A stretch of 64,000 nucleotides of DNA, taken from positions 2,046,001 to 2,110,000 of the forward strand of contig NZ_CP009517.1 in NCBI RefSeq assembly GCF_000970305.1, in the 5' to 3' direction. Positions within the stretch are counted from its first letter, which is position 1; each line of letters begins with the position of its first letter. The DNA comes from Methanosarcina barkeri 3 (GTDB lineage Archaea > Halobacteriota > Methanosarcinia > Methanosarcinales > Methanosarcinaceae). A program made the position numbers and the translations under genes. This document shows, one piece after another, positions 26,735-35,648 of this stretch. Below the pieces are notes generated by a model. The model ran no database searches. It worked only from the letters and a program-made list of their open reading frames with translations, and was not told the origin of the DNA.

Positions 26735-26782
26735 AGATATATACTATGTCGCCTACCGATATATCGTTTACCAATATATCGG
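26735..26782 (+). promoter_or_regulatory. PadR promoter with palindromic operator
   Basis: The TATA-like AGATATATA (26735-26743) is followed by a perfect 9-bp inverted repeat, CCGATATAT (26756-26764) and ATATATCGG (26774-26782). The same bases also form a direct repeat TACC(G/A)ATATATCG. The expected transcription start falls inside the palindrome and its right arm overlaps the GGAG ribosome-binding site. This is a layout suited to autorepression by the PadR protein. Confidence 0.65.
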
Positions 26783-26792
26783 AGTGCGAGTT

Positions 26793-27287
26793 ATGGAAGA
26801 AAGCACCGACAATAATAAAATGTGTACGGAAATCAGGCGAGCTTTTCTCAAGTATGTCGTGCTGAAAATTATTAAAGAGAACCCTACTCATGGTTATGAC
26901 ATCATCAAGACGGTCGAGCTCCGCTCAAACGGGCGATGGACTCCGAGTGCAGGCTCTATCTACCCAATTCTGGAGAAACTTGAGTCAAAAGGTTTCATCC
27001 GGAGCGAGGGGATTGAACGCAGGAAAGTCTACACGATCACCCCAAAAGGGATGGCAGGACTGGACCGTATGACACAGGAAAAACTTGAACTCCTGAACGA
27101 AATGTCCCGAATCGTCAACAATGTGATTGAAGGTGACGATAACAGTGATGCCGAGATGAAAGACGACGATACCTGGAATGGTAACCAGAAATCTGAGGCG
27201 GCGCATGACTGTGACTTCCGGAATCAAGGAGAAGAAGAAGAAGAAGAAAAAGAAGAAGAAAAAGAAAATGATAAAAACGGAAGGTAA
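26793..27287 (+). CDS. PadR-family transcriptional regulator
   Basis: PadR proteins are dimeric winged-helix repressors, often controlling a neighbouring multidrug exporter. The DNA-binding domain spans about 12-95, with [20 protein letters not shown], the hallmark [20 protein letters not shown] and [12 protein letters not shown]. The C-terminal helix ([16 protein letters not shown]) would dimerise. After residue about 115 the protein is acidic and ends in a Glu/Lys tract from a GAA microsatellite, which is unusual for the family. The start is the ATG at 26793, eight bases after GGAG; a GTG at 26784 lacks such a site. The MFS exporter begins four bases after the stop codon, so the two form an operon under the palindrome upstream. 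Confidence 0.93.
   Translation: MEESTDNNKMCTEIRRAFLKYVVLKIIKENPTHGYDIIKTVELRSNGRWTPSAGSIYPILEKLESKGFIRSEGIERRKVYTITPKGMAGLDRMTQEKLELLNEMSRIVNNVIEGDDNSDAEMKDDDTWNGNQKSEAAHDCDFRNQGEEEEEEKEEEKENDKNGR
27229..27267 (+). repeat. GAA trinucleotide tract in the PadR C-terminus
   Basis: About 12 GAA or AAA triplets encode the Glu/Lys tail. Slippage by whole triplets would change only tail length; single-base changes would alter the last residues and the stop context of the following exporter. Confidence 0.85.
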
Positions 27288-27291
27288 TAAT

Positions 27292-29070
27292 TTGAGTGAA
27301 AATCATAATGAAAAGGGCATTGCATACAAATGGGTTGCACTGTTCAATGTGACTTTAGCATCATTAATGGGTTCTATCAACGGTAGCATCATCCTGATAT
27401 CGCTGCCTGCGATATTCAAGGGCATCCAGATGAACCCTATGTCTCCAGGTGCATTTCAATACTTACTGTGGCTCCTTATGGGTTTTGGCCTGATAACTGC
27501 TACATTGCTTCTGACTATTGGTCGGCTGGCTGACATGTATGGTCGGGTAAAACTTTTCAGGCTGGGATTCCTGATATTCGCCATCGGTTCAATATTACTC
27601 TATCTGACACCTGGCACAGGTAATACCGGTGCACTTGAGCTAATAATTTTCAGGCTTATACAGGCTGTAGGCAGTGCATTTACTATAGCAAACGGCTCAG
27701 CCATAATTACGGACTCGTTTCCGGTCAGCGAAAGAGGAAAAGCCCTGGGCATAAATATGGTTGCTTTTATGTCCGGCCAGTTCATTGGTCTGCTGCTCGG
27801 TGGCGTACTGGCAACATACAACTGGCGCTATGTTTTCCTGGTTAACATTCCCTTCGCTATTCTCGGTACAGTGTGGTCTTACTGGAAGATGAAAGATATT
27901 TCATTCAAGGCAGCCAGGACCAGCCTCGATATTGTGGGAAACTTACTTTTTGTAGGCGGATTAACCTCGCTTCTGATAGGTGTCACTTATGCCCTGATGC
28001 CGTACGAGCATAATGGTATAACCGATGCAATGGGCTGGAGCAACCCCTGGGTAATGGCAGCATTAGGCATCGGAATCGTACTGCTGGTCGCATTCCCATT
28101 CGTAGAGAGCAAGGTGAAGAACCCTATGTTCAGGCTGGAGTTCTTCAAAATCAGAGCTTTTGCATATGGATGTCTTGCCAGTTTCACTTCAGCTATTGCA
28201 CGAGGCGGTGCTATGTTTATGCTAATCCTTCTGCTGCAAGGAATCTGGCTGCCACTTCATGGTTACAACTTTGAGGACACACCGTTATGGGCAGGTATCT
28301 ATATGTTACCTATGACTATCGGCTTTATGGTCATGGGGCCGATCTCCGGAATGCTTTCGGACAAATACGGACCTAGATGGATTGCAACTGCAGGAATGAC
28401 TATAGTTACGCTTGTTTTCTTAGGGCTTGCTCTGCTGCCATATAACTTTGACTACTGGGAGCTGGGAATATTGATTTTCTTCATGGGTATTGGCAACGGT
28501 ATGTTTGCTTCGCCTAACAGCTCATCAATAATGAATTCCGTGCCACCTCAGAACAGAGGTGTGGCATCGGGTATGTTATCAACACTGGGAAACTCGGCAA
28601 GTACATTGAGTATGTCAGTATTCTTTACTATCGTGATTGTGGGAATTCAACAGGCTTTTCCAGGTGCGGTTCAAAGCTCGTTTGCAAGTCTCGGATCTGG
28701 ACAGATTGACCCGGCTTTGCAGCAACTCGCCAGTTATCTAGCCGGCATGTCACCGACAAATGCGTTGTTTTCTGCCTTCTTAGGCTACAACCCTATGGAT
28801 TCAATCCTCAGCTCCATGAGCTCGAGTGTCGTCAGTGGAATACCGCAACAAATAGTGACAACACTGACAAGCAACTACTGGTTCCCACAGACATTGCAAC
28901 AGGCATTCATGCCAGCGCTGCGGATTTCGTTCATAATCGGGGCTGTACTCTGTGGTATAGCTGCAGTGCTGTCGGCAATGAGAGGACAAAAGTATGTGTA
29001 CGAGGCTCAAAACTCGGTTAGCGGTATTAACAAAAGTGATCTTGCAATAGTAGAGGAAACACGGACCTAA
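27292..29070 (+). CDS. MFS drug exporter, DHA2 (EmrB/QacA-like) family, 14 helices
   Basis: DHA2 proteins export drugs or toxic organic compounds with the proton gradient. The 592-residue product has the family's usual length and about 14 hydrophobic segments. Motif A is in [13 protein letters not shown], the motif-C region in [22 protein letters not shown], and the second-half A-like motif in [11 protein letters not shown]. The start is taken as the TTG at 27292 because GGAAGG lies seven bases before it, inside the last PadR codons. An ATG at 27268 and the longer frame would add Lys-rich residues from the GAA tract read in another frame. Control by the PadR repressor upstream is very likely. 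The substrate is unknown. Confidence 0.92.
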   Translation: MSENHNEKGIAYKWVALFNVTLASLMGSINGSIILISLPAIFKGIQMNPMSPGAFQYLLWLLMGFGLITATLLLTIGRLADMYGRVKLFRLGFLIFAIGSILLYLTPGTGNTGALELIIFRLIQAVGSAFTIANGSAIITDSFPVSERGKALGINMVAFMSGQFIGLLLGGVLATYNWRYVFLVNIPFAILGTVWSYWKMKDISFKAARTSLDIVGNLLFVGGLTSLLIGVTYALMPYEHNGITDAMGWSNPWVMAALGIGIVLLVAFPFVESKVKNPMFRLEFFKIRAFAYGCLASFTSAIARGGAMFMLILLLQGIWLPLHGYNFEDTPLWAGIYMLPMTIGFMVMGPISGMLSDKYGPRWIATAGMTIVTLVFLGLALLPYNFDYWELGILIFFMGIGNGMFASPNSSSIMNSVPPQNRGVASGMLSTLGNSASTLSMSVFFTIVIVGIQQAFPGAVQSSFASLGSGQIDPALQQLASYLAGMSPTNALFSAFLGYNPMDSILSSMSSSVVSGIPQQIVTTLTSNYWFPQTLQQAFMPALRISFIIGAVLCGIAAVLSAMRGQKYVYEAQNSVSGINKSDLAIVEETRT

Positions 29071-29237
29071 TGTTTGCATATCGAGTAAGATCGAGTAAGA
29101 AATTAAAGTAACAACATGAAAAATAGAAAATTCGGAGAACAGGAAGCACGGAGAAATGATGCAGAAACAAGACCCGGTGGAACAAGATCCGGTATTTTTG
29201 CCTCAGACTCTTCCAGTATAAATCTATCCAGAGCAAT

Positions 29238-29699
29238 TCAGCTCTGAATCACTTTCAGAAAATAATCGCTGGTGAAATCTCTGTATCCTTCTCTCATTAC
29301 TTTTATCCTGATATATCCTTCAGCTTTTCCCGGAGGCAGTTCGGGATTAGAAATTTTCAATATTACATTTCCTTCGAGGTCGGTAACGCCTGAATACGCT
29401 TTTTTCCGATCCGGGCTCCAGGCAATCACATTTGCATCTGATATTCCACGATTTTCGCTGTCAAACACTTTTACAGACAAGCTCAGGTTTGTTTCCTTAT
29501 TGCTGCCTCCTTCAGTGGAAGGTAAGGAAAGTACACTCATATTTGCTGTAGCATACATAGGTTTTGGAGGAGCAGGGGCATTGCTCAGGGCTGTAAGAAT
29601 CGTGCAAAACCCTATAAGACCCACAACTGTAAGCACGACAATCCTTATTGGAAGCCCCAGAGTTCCTGCTTCGTCGTGTTTGAATTTTTCACGCAGCAT
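29238..29699 (-). CDS. Pilin-like or membrane-anchored Ig-domain protein A
   Basis: The 153-residue product has a short basic N-terminus, the sequence KHDEAGTLGLPIRIVVLTVV and a single hydrophobic helix, like archaeal type IV pilin and archaellin precursors of the DE(K/R)A type. The outside portion is a beta-sandwich (LSLSVKVFDSENRGISDANVIAWS; YSGVTDLEGNVILKISN) of the carboxypeptidase-regulatory or Big_1 kind. The ATG at 29697-29699 is chosen because GGAGGAG lies just upstream; the longer frame would begin within that site. A paralogous gene follows the same plan 42 bp upstream, so the pair is probably one transcript. Cleavage by a prepilin peptidase is inferred, not shown. Confidence 0.7.
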   Translation of the reverse strand: MLREKFKHDEAGTLGLPIRIVVLTVVGLIGFCTILTALSNAPAPPKPMYATANMSVLSLPSTEGGSNKETNLSLSVKVFDSENRGISDANVIAWSPDRKKAYSGVTDLEGNVILKISNPELPPGKAEGYIRIKVMREGYRDFTSDYFLKVIQS

Positions 29700-29741
29700 G
29701 TAGGGCTCCTCCATTCAGCTTTACTTTTGGGAGATACACAA

Positions 29742-30227
29742 TTACCTGGTCTTAATGATCATAACTGCATCTTTTTTCTCGTAGTCATAAAAGCCATCGG
29801 CAACGATTTTCAGGTCCATTGTTCCTTCATTCTGGTTAGGGTCAAGCCTTACCCTTGCATTTTCCGGTGTTGTCAGGAAAGTGACCCCGTTAGCATCCGT
29901 AGTGTTTGATGCTGCTCCGCCAAGCCCTCTCAAAATAACGTTTGCATTTCTTACAGGGTTTCCATCGCTGTCAGTTATCTTTACAACTGCAGTTACGGCA
30001 AACGGGTTTTCTGCAGTACTGGCACTCACTATTATTGAGTTTCCTTTTACAGAATTACCTCCGTTAAGAGCAGTGCTTTCCACAAATACCGACATATCCT
30101 TTGTCGGGGTCGGCATGATCGAAATTAGCGTTGCAAGCGCAACCATCCCGACAACCAACATCACGACTATATTAATCGGTAGTTCCATGGCTTTTTCATC
30201 ATGTCTGATAAATCTGAATTTCTTCAT
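29742..30227 (-). CDS. Pilin-like or membrane-anchored Ig-domain protein B
   Basis: The 161-residue product begins MKKFRFIRHDEKAMELPINI and one hydrophobic helix (IVVMLVVGMVALATLI). Its exterior beta-sandwich has the repeated phrase VVKITDSDGNPVRNANVILRG and a turn with DANGVTF, common in Ig-like adhesive domains. The N-terminus aligns closely with its downstream neighbour (HDE-x-A-x-LPI-x-IVV-x2-VVG), while the outer domains have diverged. This suggests duplication of one surface-filament or anchor gene. It is the first gene of the pair. It could instead be a simple membrane-anchored protein that is never cleaved. Confidence 0.7.
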   Translation of the reverse strand: MKKFRFIRHDEKAMELPINIVVMLVVGMVALATLISIMPTPTKDMSVFVESTALNGGNSVKGNSIIVSASTAENPFAVTAVVKITDSDGNPVRNANVILRGLGGAASNTTDANGVTFLTTPENARVRLDPNQNEGTMDLKIVADGFYDYEKKDAVMIIKTR

Positions 30228-30501
30228 GTTTTACCACTCTCAAAAACTTTAGTAAGTATTAATACATGAGGTTATTAATATTTTACTACAGTCGTGTTTG
30301 CCCTATCTTGAAGCTTTAAAATAAGTGAAGAATGGAAGTTAGTAGAGATTAGTATTATAACTTGAGTTAGGAGAAATTGACAATTCCAGTAGTTCTCACT
30401 GGAATGTTAAACGAGGCACTCGAAGGCCTTGATAAGTTTCTTAAAAACTTGCAGAACGATACGTATTAGTATGGAATTAATCTTTCATTAATATGGTATA
30501 T

Positions 30502-30741
30502 ATGGTTCAAGCAATCATAAACATTGATGATAACACCAACCGGATTCTGAATATTATAAAAGCAAAGTATGGTTTAAAGGACAAAAGTGCTGCTATTAAT
30601 AAAATGGCTGAAGAGTATGAAGAAGTGATTCTGGAGCCAGAGTTAAAACCTGAGTACATTGAAAAACTGAGAAGAATACAGAAACAGGAAGTATTAGAAG
30701 TTGGGACAGTTGAAAACTTAAGAAAACGTTATGGTCTTTGA
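30502..30741 (+). CDS. DUF2683-like antitoxin of a RelE-type toxin pair
   Basis: The 79-residue protein (VQAIINIDDNTNRILNIIK and KYGLKDKSAAINKMAEEYEE) resembles small archaeal antitoxins with a ribbon-helix-helix-like start and a charged C-terminal tail that wraps the toxin (RIQKQEVLEVGTVENLRKRY). The ATG at 30502 gives the usual MVQAI beginning; an ATG three codons earlier is also possible. No clear ribosome-binding site is seen. The toxin-like frame begins five bases after the stop codon but is interrupted, so this antitoxin may act without its own active partner. Confidence 0.75.
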   Translation: MVQAIINIDDNTNRILNIIKAKYGLKDKSAAINKMAEEYEEVILEPELKPEYIEKLRRIQKQEVLEVGTVENLRKRYGL

Positions 30742-30746
30742 TTCCT

Positions 30747-31006
30747 ATGTATACATTAAGGATCAAAGCGGAGCTTGATAACAAGTTTGAAAAATTAGCA
30801 AAAAGAATAAAAAACAACTTGAAATTATCTTAAATAAAGCTGACGAAATTGTCCAGGACCCTCACAGATATAAAAATTTGAGATTTCCAATGAATCATTT
30901 AAAAAGAGTTCATATCGATAAGCATTTTGTCCTAGTTTTTTCTGTTGACGAGGAATCAATGACAGTGACGTTAGGAGACTACGACCATCACGATAATATT
31001 TTCTAA
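30747..31006 (+). pseudogene. RelE/ParE-superfamily toxin with a single-base frameshift
   Basis: From the ATG at 30747 the frame reads MYTLRIKAELDNKFEKLAKR and stops after about 27 codons. Adding one A to the A6 run at 30809-30814 restores a continuous 86-residue toxin, continuing KKQLEIILNKADEIVQDPHR, then YKNLRFPMNHLKRVHIDKHF, then VLVFSV and a C-terminal DYDHHDNIF. This matches RelE-like mRNA interferases, which use basic residues in the middle strands and a C-terminal His or Tyr. The defect may be a true inactivating deletion, a slippage site used in expression, or a sequencing error in the homopolymer. Confidence 0.8.
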
Positions 31007-31361
31007 TATTTTTGTTATTTCTTCAGATTTCGACGCGAACAGGATGAGTGCGTATAACGGCGAACGCGCAGTAAATACCTAAAAATTTGATTCTTTTCTT
31101 TATTTTGCTACCGTTGGAAAGTCCACACTCGAAAATAGCTCTTTAATATCCTTACAAACCTGTTATTAATTGCAACACAAACTAGCTAACATATTTTACT
31201 ATCTTCCATATTTTCTATTATTTTTAGCCATATATATTTTTCAATAGCAGAACTTCTTGATATTTTCCATAAAAACTATATATTTATATAGTTCTTTTGA
31301 CCATATTTTCCTTACCGTTATGGAATAAACTAAACAACCATAAACAAGGGGAAACAGTTTT
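31007..31361. other. Spacer without a recognised gene
   Basis: A short GC-rich patch (31030-31070) with two GCGAAC copies stands out in AT-rich sequence. TTATATAG near 31291 is a possible TATA box, about 70 nt before the next gene. Confidence 0.4.
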
Positions 31362-31577
31362 TTGGCTCAAGAATGCTCTGATGATTCAGACGAATCGGAT
31401 CGTAACCGTAGTTTCTTGTGTTTTTTAGGACTGCATAAATGGAAGCGGAAAAGCGGTGCATTGTGCTTTTTGCCAACAGTGCTCGAAAAACGCTACGAAT
31501 GTATACATTGTGGCAAATACAAAGTGACTTTTGAAAGGGAGAACAGTTCTTACAGCCTTCCTGCTGGGAGGTCTTAA
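31362..31577 (+). CDS. Small Cys-containing protein, possible zinc-binding
   Basis: The 71-residue product contains CFLGLHKWKRKSG and YECIHCGKYKV, the usual pattern of small proteins that pair a Cys/His region with a C-x2-C knuckle. Binding of one Zn is plausible. The start is a TTG at 31362, about ten bases after AAGGGGAAA; no ATG lies in frame near it. It sits alone and its role is unknown. Confidence 0.6.
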   Translation: MAQECSDDSDESDRNRSFLCFLGLHKWKRKSGALCFLPTVLEKRYECIHCGKYKVTFERENSSYSLPAGRS

Positions 31578-31732
31578 CTGCAAAGGATCTTATAGTCCTT
31601 CATTTATCGCCTATTTTTTATTTTCATTTTTATCTTTCTTTTAATTAGTTTCTTTCTATCCTTAAATTATCTTCTTGATACCCTTTTCGTTACTCGTAAA
31701 GTTAATCTATCTTAACTTTGTTTGTTAGAAAT

Positions 31733-32341
31733 ATGAAAAGAATTGTGATTCTCGATTACGGGCTTGGAAACCTCCGCAGCGTCCAAAAGGGGCTTGAGCA
31801 AGTCGGATCAAGTCCCGCAATCTCAGGGGATCCTGAGGAAATTCTTGCCGCAGACGGTTTAATTCTCCCGGGTGTTGGTGCTTTTGTGGATGCGATGAAG
31901 TGCCTTGCCCCTATCAAAGGGACTATAGAAGAATACGCACGGTCAGGCAAGCCCATGCTCGGGATCTGTCTTGGGCAACAGGTTCTCATGAGTTCTTCGG
32001 AGGAAGGAAAGCTTACTGACGGGCTTGATCTTATTTCCGGTAAGGTACTGCGCTTTCCGAAATCCGAACTAAAGGTACCTCACATTGGTTGGAATAATAT
32101 TGAAATCAAGCAGGACCACCCTCTATTTGAAGGGATCCCTGATAACTCGTTTGTGTACTTCGTCCACTCCTACTACGTGGACACGGCATCTGAAAACACC
32201 CTTGCAGCCTGCAGTTATGGGCTGGACTTTTCAGCATCCGTCGTAAACTCCAAAGGCAATGTTATGGGTACCCAGTTCCACCCTGAAAAAAGTGGAACTA
32301 TCGGGCTGAAGATTCTGAAAAACTTTGTAGATATGTGCTGA
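31733..32341 (+). CDS. hisH: Imidazole glycerol phosphate synthase, glutamine amidotransferase subunit
   Basis: HisH releases ammonia from glutamine and passes it to HisF in histidine synthesis. The 202-residue protein shows the class-I amidotransferase triad: Cys in GICLGQQVLMSS (near residue 80), and His and Glu in TQFHPEKSGTIG near the C-terminus. ILDYGLGNLRSV at the N-terminus is the usual HisH beginning. The ATG at 31733 fits family starts; a TTG five codons upstream would add residues not seen in relatives. hisF is not in the window. The next gene is on the same strand but 258 bp away. Confidence 0.96.
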   Translation: MKRIVILDYGLGNLRSVQKGLEQVGSSPAISGDPEEILAADGLILPGVGAFVDAMKCLAPIKGTIEEYARSGKPMLGICLGQQVLMSSSEEGKLTDGLDLISGKVLRFPKSELKVPHIGWNNIEIKQDHPLFEGIPDNSFVYFVHSYYVDTASENTLAACSYGLDFSASVVNSKGNVMGTQFHPEKSGTIGLKILKNFVDMC

Positions 32342-32457
32342 AAGGGCTTCTCTAAGAATTTATCCCTTTGTACTTAAATCATTTTTTCACTTTTTCCTGA
32401 TTATTAGTTCTGAGTCCTACACACTTTGCGATGAGGTATCCGAAACCAACAGGCTAT

Positions 32458-32521
32458 CTCAAATCAATAACTACCTCAAATCAATAACTACCTCAAATCA
32501 ATAACTACCTCAAATCAACAG
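32458..32521. repeat. 17-bp tandem repeat, 3.7 copies
   Basis: The unit CTCAAATCAATAACTAC is exact in three copies and cut short in the fourth. It lies between hisH and the AIR-synthase-like gene. Confidence 0.9.
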
Positions 32522-32599
32522 ATTAATAAAAATAGACTGATACTTGAATGCCAAACTATCCTGCCCTGCTACCTTTCAGGGCAGAAAGATCTGCAAGAG

Positions 32600-33934
32600 A
32601 TGGTTACTATGGATATAGAAGGCTACGCAAAACGGGCTCTCAGGGAGGACCCCTCAAATGAAGCAGGGCTTGAAGCAAAACTGGCTTCAAGAATTCTTGA
32701 AATTAAGCATATAAGCGTGGAAAAAGCTCATGAGATCGCTGCTGCGGTTGTTTGTGAGGCAAAAGCGACACTTGATGTAAAAGGAGACGTGTTAAGCCCC
32801 ACTTTCTCAGGAGTTTCAATGGGTGAATTCGGGGTAGGTTCCAGAGGGATAGGCGACTTTTACGTTCACTCCAAGCTAGGAGAAGTTATAGGCAAGACAG
32901 GTGCTGTTGTGGATAGCTCCCAGCTTGATGACTCAGGGGTTGTCAAAATCGGTGAAGACTATCTCGTGGTTACAATTGACGGAATTCACTCTCGTCTGAG
33001 CGACTTTCCTTTTCTCTCGGGTTTTCATGTAGCCCGAGCAGCTTTGCGTGATATATATGCTATGGGAGCTCGACCCCTGGCAATGCTTTCCGACATTCAT
33101 GTAGCAGACGACGGAGATGTAGCAAAGATCTTTGACCATATTGCAGGAATAACTACGGTCTCGGAACTTACCGGAATACCTCTTATTACAGGGAGCACGC
33201 TTCGAATCGGCGGGGACATGGTCATAGGCGAACGTATGACGGGTGGAGTTGGAGCTGTTGGCATAACCTCTTCTCTTACCTCGCGGAACCGGACCGAAGC
33301 AGGAGACCTTATCCTTATGACTGAAGGCGCAGGTGGAGGTACGGTTTCCACAACTGCACTTTACTATGGGATGCATGAAGTTGTGGAAGAAACCATTAAT
33401 ATTCGTTTTCTGGAAGCCTGTGAAGTCCTGTTGCAGTCCGGGCTGCATAAGAAAGTCCATTCGATGACTGATGTTACTAATGGCGGGATTAGAGGAGATG
33501 CCAAGGAAATATCAAAAACTGCAGGAGTAAAACTTGTCTTTGAAGAGGAAAAGATAAGAGCTCTTGTAAACACAAAAGTACTTTCAATGCTTGAAAACCT
33601 GAAAATCGACTATCTCGGAGTCTCTCTCGATGCCCTTCTTATAATTGTTCCCCCTGCATATGCTGACGAAATCCTCGATACTGTCAGAGCTGCAGGCATT
33701 AAAATTGACGTAATAGGGCATGTTGATAAAGGAAACGGAGCTGAAATTTTCTTAAATGGCGAATGCAGAGACTTTACACCCAGGTTTAGAGAGTCTGCCT
33801 ACACACCAGTCAAAAAAGTCCATGGAGAAGAGAATCCCAGAGACTTTGAAGAAATGAGAGCAGCAATTGATAAGGCTGCGCTTGAAGCCATTGAAAAGAA
33901 ACAAAAAGTCCTTGAAAAAATAAGAAGTAAATAA
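32600..33934 (+). CDS. AIR-synthase-related (PurM/HypE/SelD-like) protein
   Basis: Members of this superfamily bind ATP and form phosphorylated intermediates (PurM, HypE, SelD, ThiL). The 444-residue protein has the N-terminal GIGDFYVHSKLGEVIG region, the ATP-binding VVTIDGIHSRLSDFPFLSGFH, the helix VARAALRDIYAMGARPLAML and the C-terminal-domain loop MTDVTNGGIRGDAKEISK. An extra N-terminal helical region of about 60 residues (AKRALREDPSNEAGLEAK) and a charged C-terminal helix set it apart from true PurM and HypE. It fits the archaeal group annotated as hydrogenase-maturation-factor-like, whose reaction is unknown. Two ATGs (32600 and 32609) are possible. Confidence 0.85.
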   Translation: MVTMDIEGYAKRALREDPSNEAGLEAKLASRILEIKHISVEKAHEIAAAVVCEAKATLDVKGDVLSPTFSGVSMGEFGVGSRGIGDFYVHSKLGEVIGKTGAVVDSSQLDDSGVVKIGEDYLVVTIDGIHSRLSDFPFLSGFHVARAALRDIYAMGARPLAMLSDIHVADDGDVAKIFDHIAGITTVSELTGIPLITGSTLRIGGDMVIGERMTGGVGAVGITSSLTSRNRTEAGDLILMTEGAGGGTVSTTALYYGMHEVVEETINIRFLEACEVLLQSGLHKKVHSMTDVTNGGIRGDAKEISKTAGVKLVFEEEKIRALVNTKVLSMLENLKIDYLGVSLDALLIIVPPAYADEILDTVRAAGIKIDVIGHVDKGNGAEIFLNGECRDFTPRFRESAYTPVKKVHGEENPRDFEEMRAAIDKAALEAIEKKQKVLEKIRSK

Positions 33935-33998
33935 AGCCTTTCAAAAAAAGCCTTTCAAAAAAAAGCCTTTCAAAAAAAGCCTTTCAAAAAAAGGCTTT
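33934..33998. repeat. 15-16-bp tandem repeat ending in a terminator-like hairpin
   Basis: AAGCCTTTCAAAAAAA is repeated four times directly after the stop codon. The last copy pairs with GGCTTT (33993-33998): AAAGCC (33976-33981) to GGCTTT. A related stretch from GGCTTTAGC to ATAATTTAAGG (33993-34030) recurs imperfectly at 34074-34117, showing a further local duplication. No gene is seen up to 34263. Confidence 0.8.
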
Positions 33999-34263
33999 AG
34001 CGAAAATTTAGTAAATACATAATTTAAGGTAAGATCAAAAGCACTTCAAAAACATTTCAAAAAAGCCTTTTAAAAAAGCTTTAGCTAAAATTTAGTAAAA
34101 TGCGTAATTTAAGATAACCAAAAGGTTTTTGAAAAGCTTTAGTAAAGATAGCTAAACAGGTTAAATCCTGAAATTAGTAACTTTGCAGTTAAGGTAAAAG
34201 AAAAAAGAAATCGAGCTGGGAAGAGGGGAATAATACATTTTTCGTTTTACTGACATGGAACAA

Positions 34264-35592
34264 TTACATTTTTCTTTTTACTAAAAGGGTTTCCCTTACC
34301 TTTCCAGTGATTTCAACCTCTACATTCGGTTCGATTTCCTCTTCTGAACTGGCTTTCCAGTATTCTCCATTATAGCGGACGTAGCCTGTCTTTTGAGGCC
34401 CTAAAGGATCTATGGTTTCGGCGGTTTCCCCAATAAACACTCCAATAACCGGTTTTTTCTTTCTGATTTCTGTTACTTTATAAATTGCAAAAACCAGAAA
34501 CAATCCGAAAACAACCGTAGGGGCAACAACCGTCAGGGTAAGGACTTTTCGAAACTCAGGGGTGTAAATGTTTTCGCTTCCCATCGGTACAAGAAGTATA
34601 CTTCCTATTATAAGGCTGATGAGACCTGCAAGCCCGAATATCCCAAACCCGGGGACTTTAATTTCAACAATCAAAAGTCCTATTCCCAAAAGAATGAGGA
34701 AGATTGCCCCTAAATTGATATCAAAGCCTGTACCCATTAGCCCAAGTGCAATTGACATGATTCCGAAAATCTCTGCTCCGGCCCCAGGACTTGAGATTCC
34801 GAAAATTAGCCCGTAAATTCCCAGGGTCAAAAGAAGGGAGGAAATAATCGGGTTTGAGATGAGTCCTAAAAGGGATAGTGAAAGAGGAGGTTCATAGATT
34901 TCTATTCCTGCATTTTCGGTTTGCAGGACTTTTTGTTTTACCTGCTGCCCGTTTATCTGTACTAGCAGGTTTGGGATAGAAGGAGCTATATACTCTATTA
35001 CACCGCTTTTCAGAGCTTCCTGTGCGTCAAGATTTTTATTTTTCGTTATAACCTCTTCTGCAAAAGTCTCGTTTCTACCGTGTTTACTAGCTGTTGCAAC
35101 CGAGAATTTGACAAGGGCATTTATTATTTTCTCATCGGTAATGGGTTTTGTTCCTTCTGCCGACATCTGAACCGGTTGAGCTGATCCTATAACCGTGAAT
35201 GGTGCCATTGCAGCAATATCTGTTCCCATAAGGATGAGTGTGCCGGCTGACCAGGCTTTCCCACCCTCTGGCACATATCCGATAACAGGCACGCTTGCAT
35301 TCTCAATTGTACTTATAATTTTTTGAGTTTCGTCCAGTCCTCCGCCTGGGGTATCCAGGACAATTATAAGAGCTTCAAAGTTTTCATTTTCAGCTTTTTC
35401 TATTGCATCAGCTACAACATCATCTGAAGCTGGTGTTATAGCCTCGGATATTTCAAGCACAAGTACTTTCTGTTCAGGTCCTGCATCCACAGAGGGTATA
35501 GAAACGGCTATGAGGATTAAACACAGGAAGAAAATAAAGAAGAGATGTGAACCCCTTTCCACGTACATGGTTATCGATCTTTTCTTGCTCAT
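34264..35592 (-). CDS. NfeD-type membrane serine protease (ClpP class)
   Basis: Long NfeD proteins are membrane serine proteases that cleave partner stomatins and act in membrane quality control. The 442-residue product has a signal or anchor segment (about 13-36), a ClpP/SppA-like domain with VLDTPGGGLDETQKI and the Ser-containing GKAWSAGTLILMGTDIAAM, then four to five hydrophobic segments. A C-terminal OB-fold NfeD domain (GYVRYNGEYWKASSEEEIEPN) completes it. The family uses a Ser-Lys dyad; the Ser is clear, the Lys less so. It follows the stomatin gene by 56 bp on the same strand, the usual nfeD-stomatin operon. GAAGGAAATGG precedes the ATG. Confidence 0.93.
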   Translation of the reverse strand: MSKKRSITMYVERGSHLFFIFFLCLILIAVSIPSVDAGPEQKVLVLEISEAITPASDDVVADAIEKAENENFEALIIVLDTPGGGLDETQKIISTIENASVPVIGYVPEGGKAWSAGTLILMGTDIAAMAPFTVIGSAQPVQMSAEGTKPITDEKIINALVKFSVATASKHGRNETFAEEVITKNKNLDAQEALKSGVIEYIAPSIPNLLVQINGQQVKQKVLQTENAGIEIYEPPLSLSLLGLISNPIISSLLLTLGIYGLIFGISSPGAGAEIFGIMSIALGLMGTGFDINLGAIFLILLGIGLLIVEIKVPGFGIFGLAGLISLIIGSILLVPMGSENIYTPEFRKVLTLTVVAPTVVFGLFLVFAIYKVTEIRKKKPVIGVFIGETAETIDPLGPQKTGYVRYNGEYWKASSEEEIEPNVEVEITGKVRETLLVKRKM

Positions 35593-35648
35593 CCATTTCC
35601 TTCAGTTCTTTTTGCTGCTATAATTTTTGTTTACGCTTATTTTTGCCT

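Noticed and set aside
27178-27291. Lys-rich N-terminal extension of the MFS exporter
   Set aside because: It is the PadR GAA tract read in another frame; the TTG at 27292 has the better ribosome-binding site.
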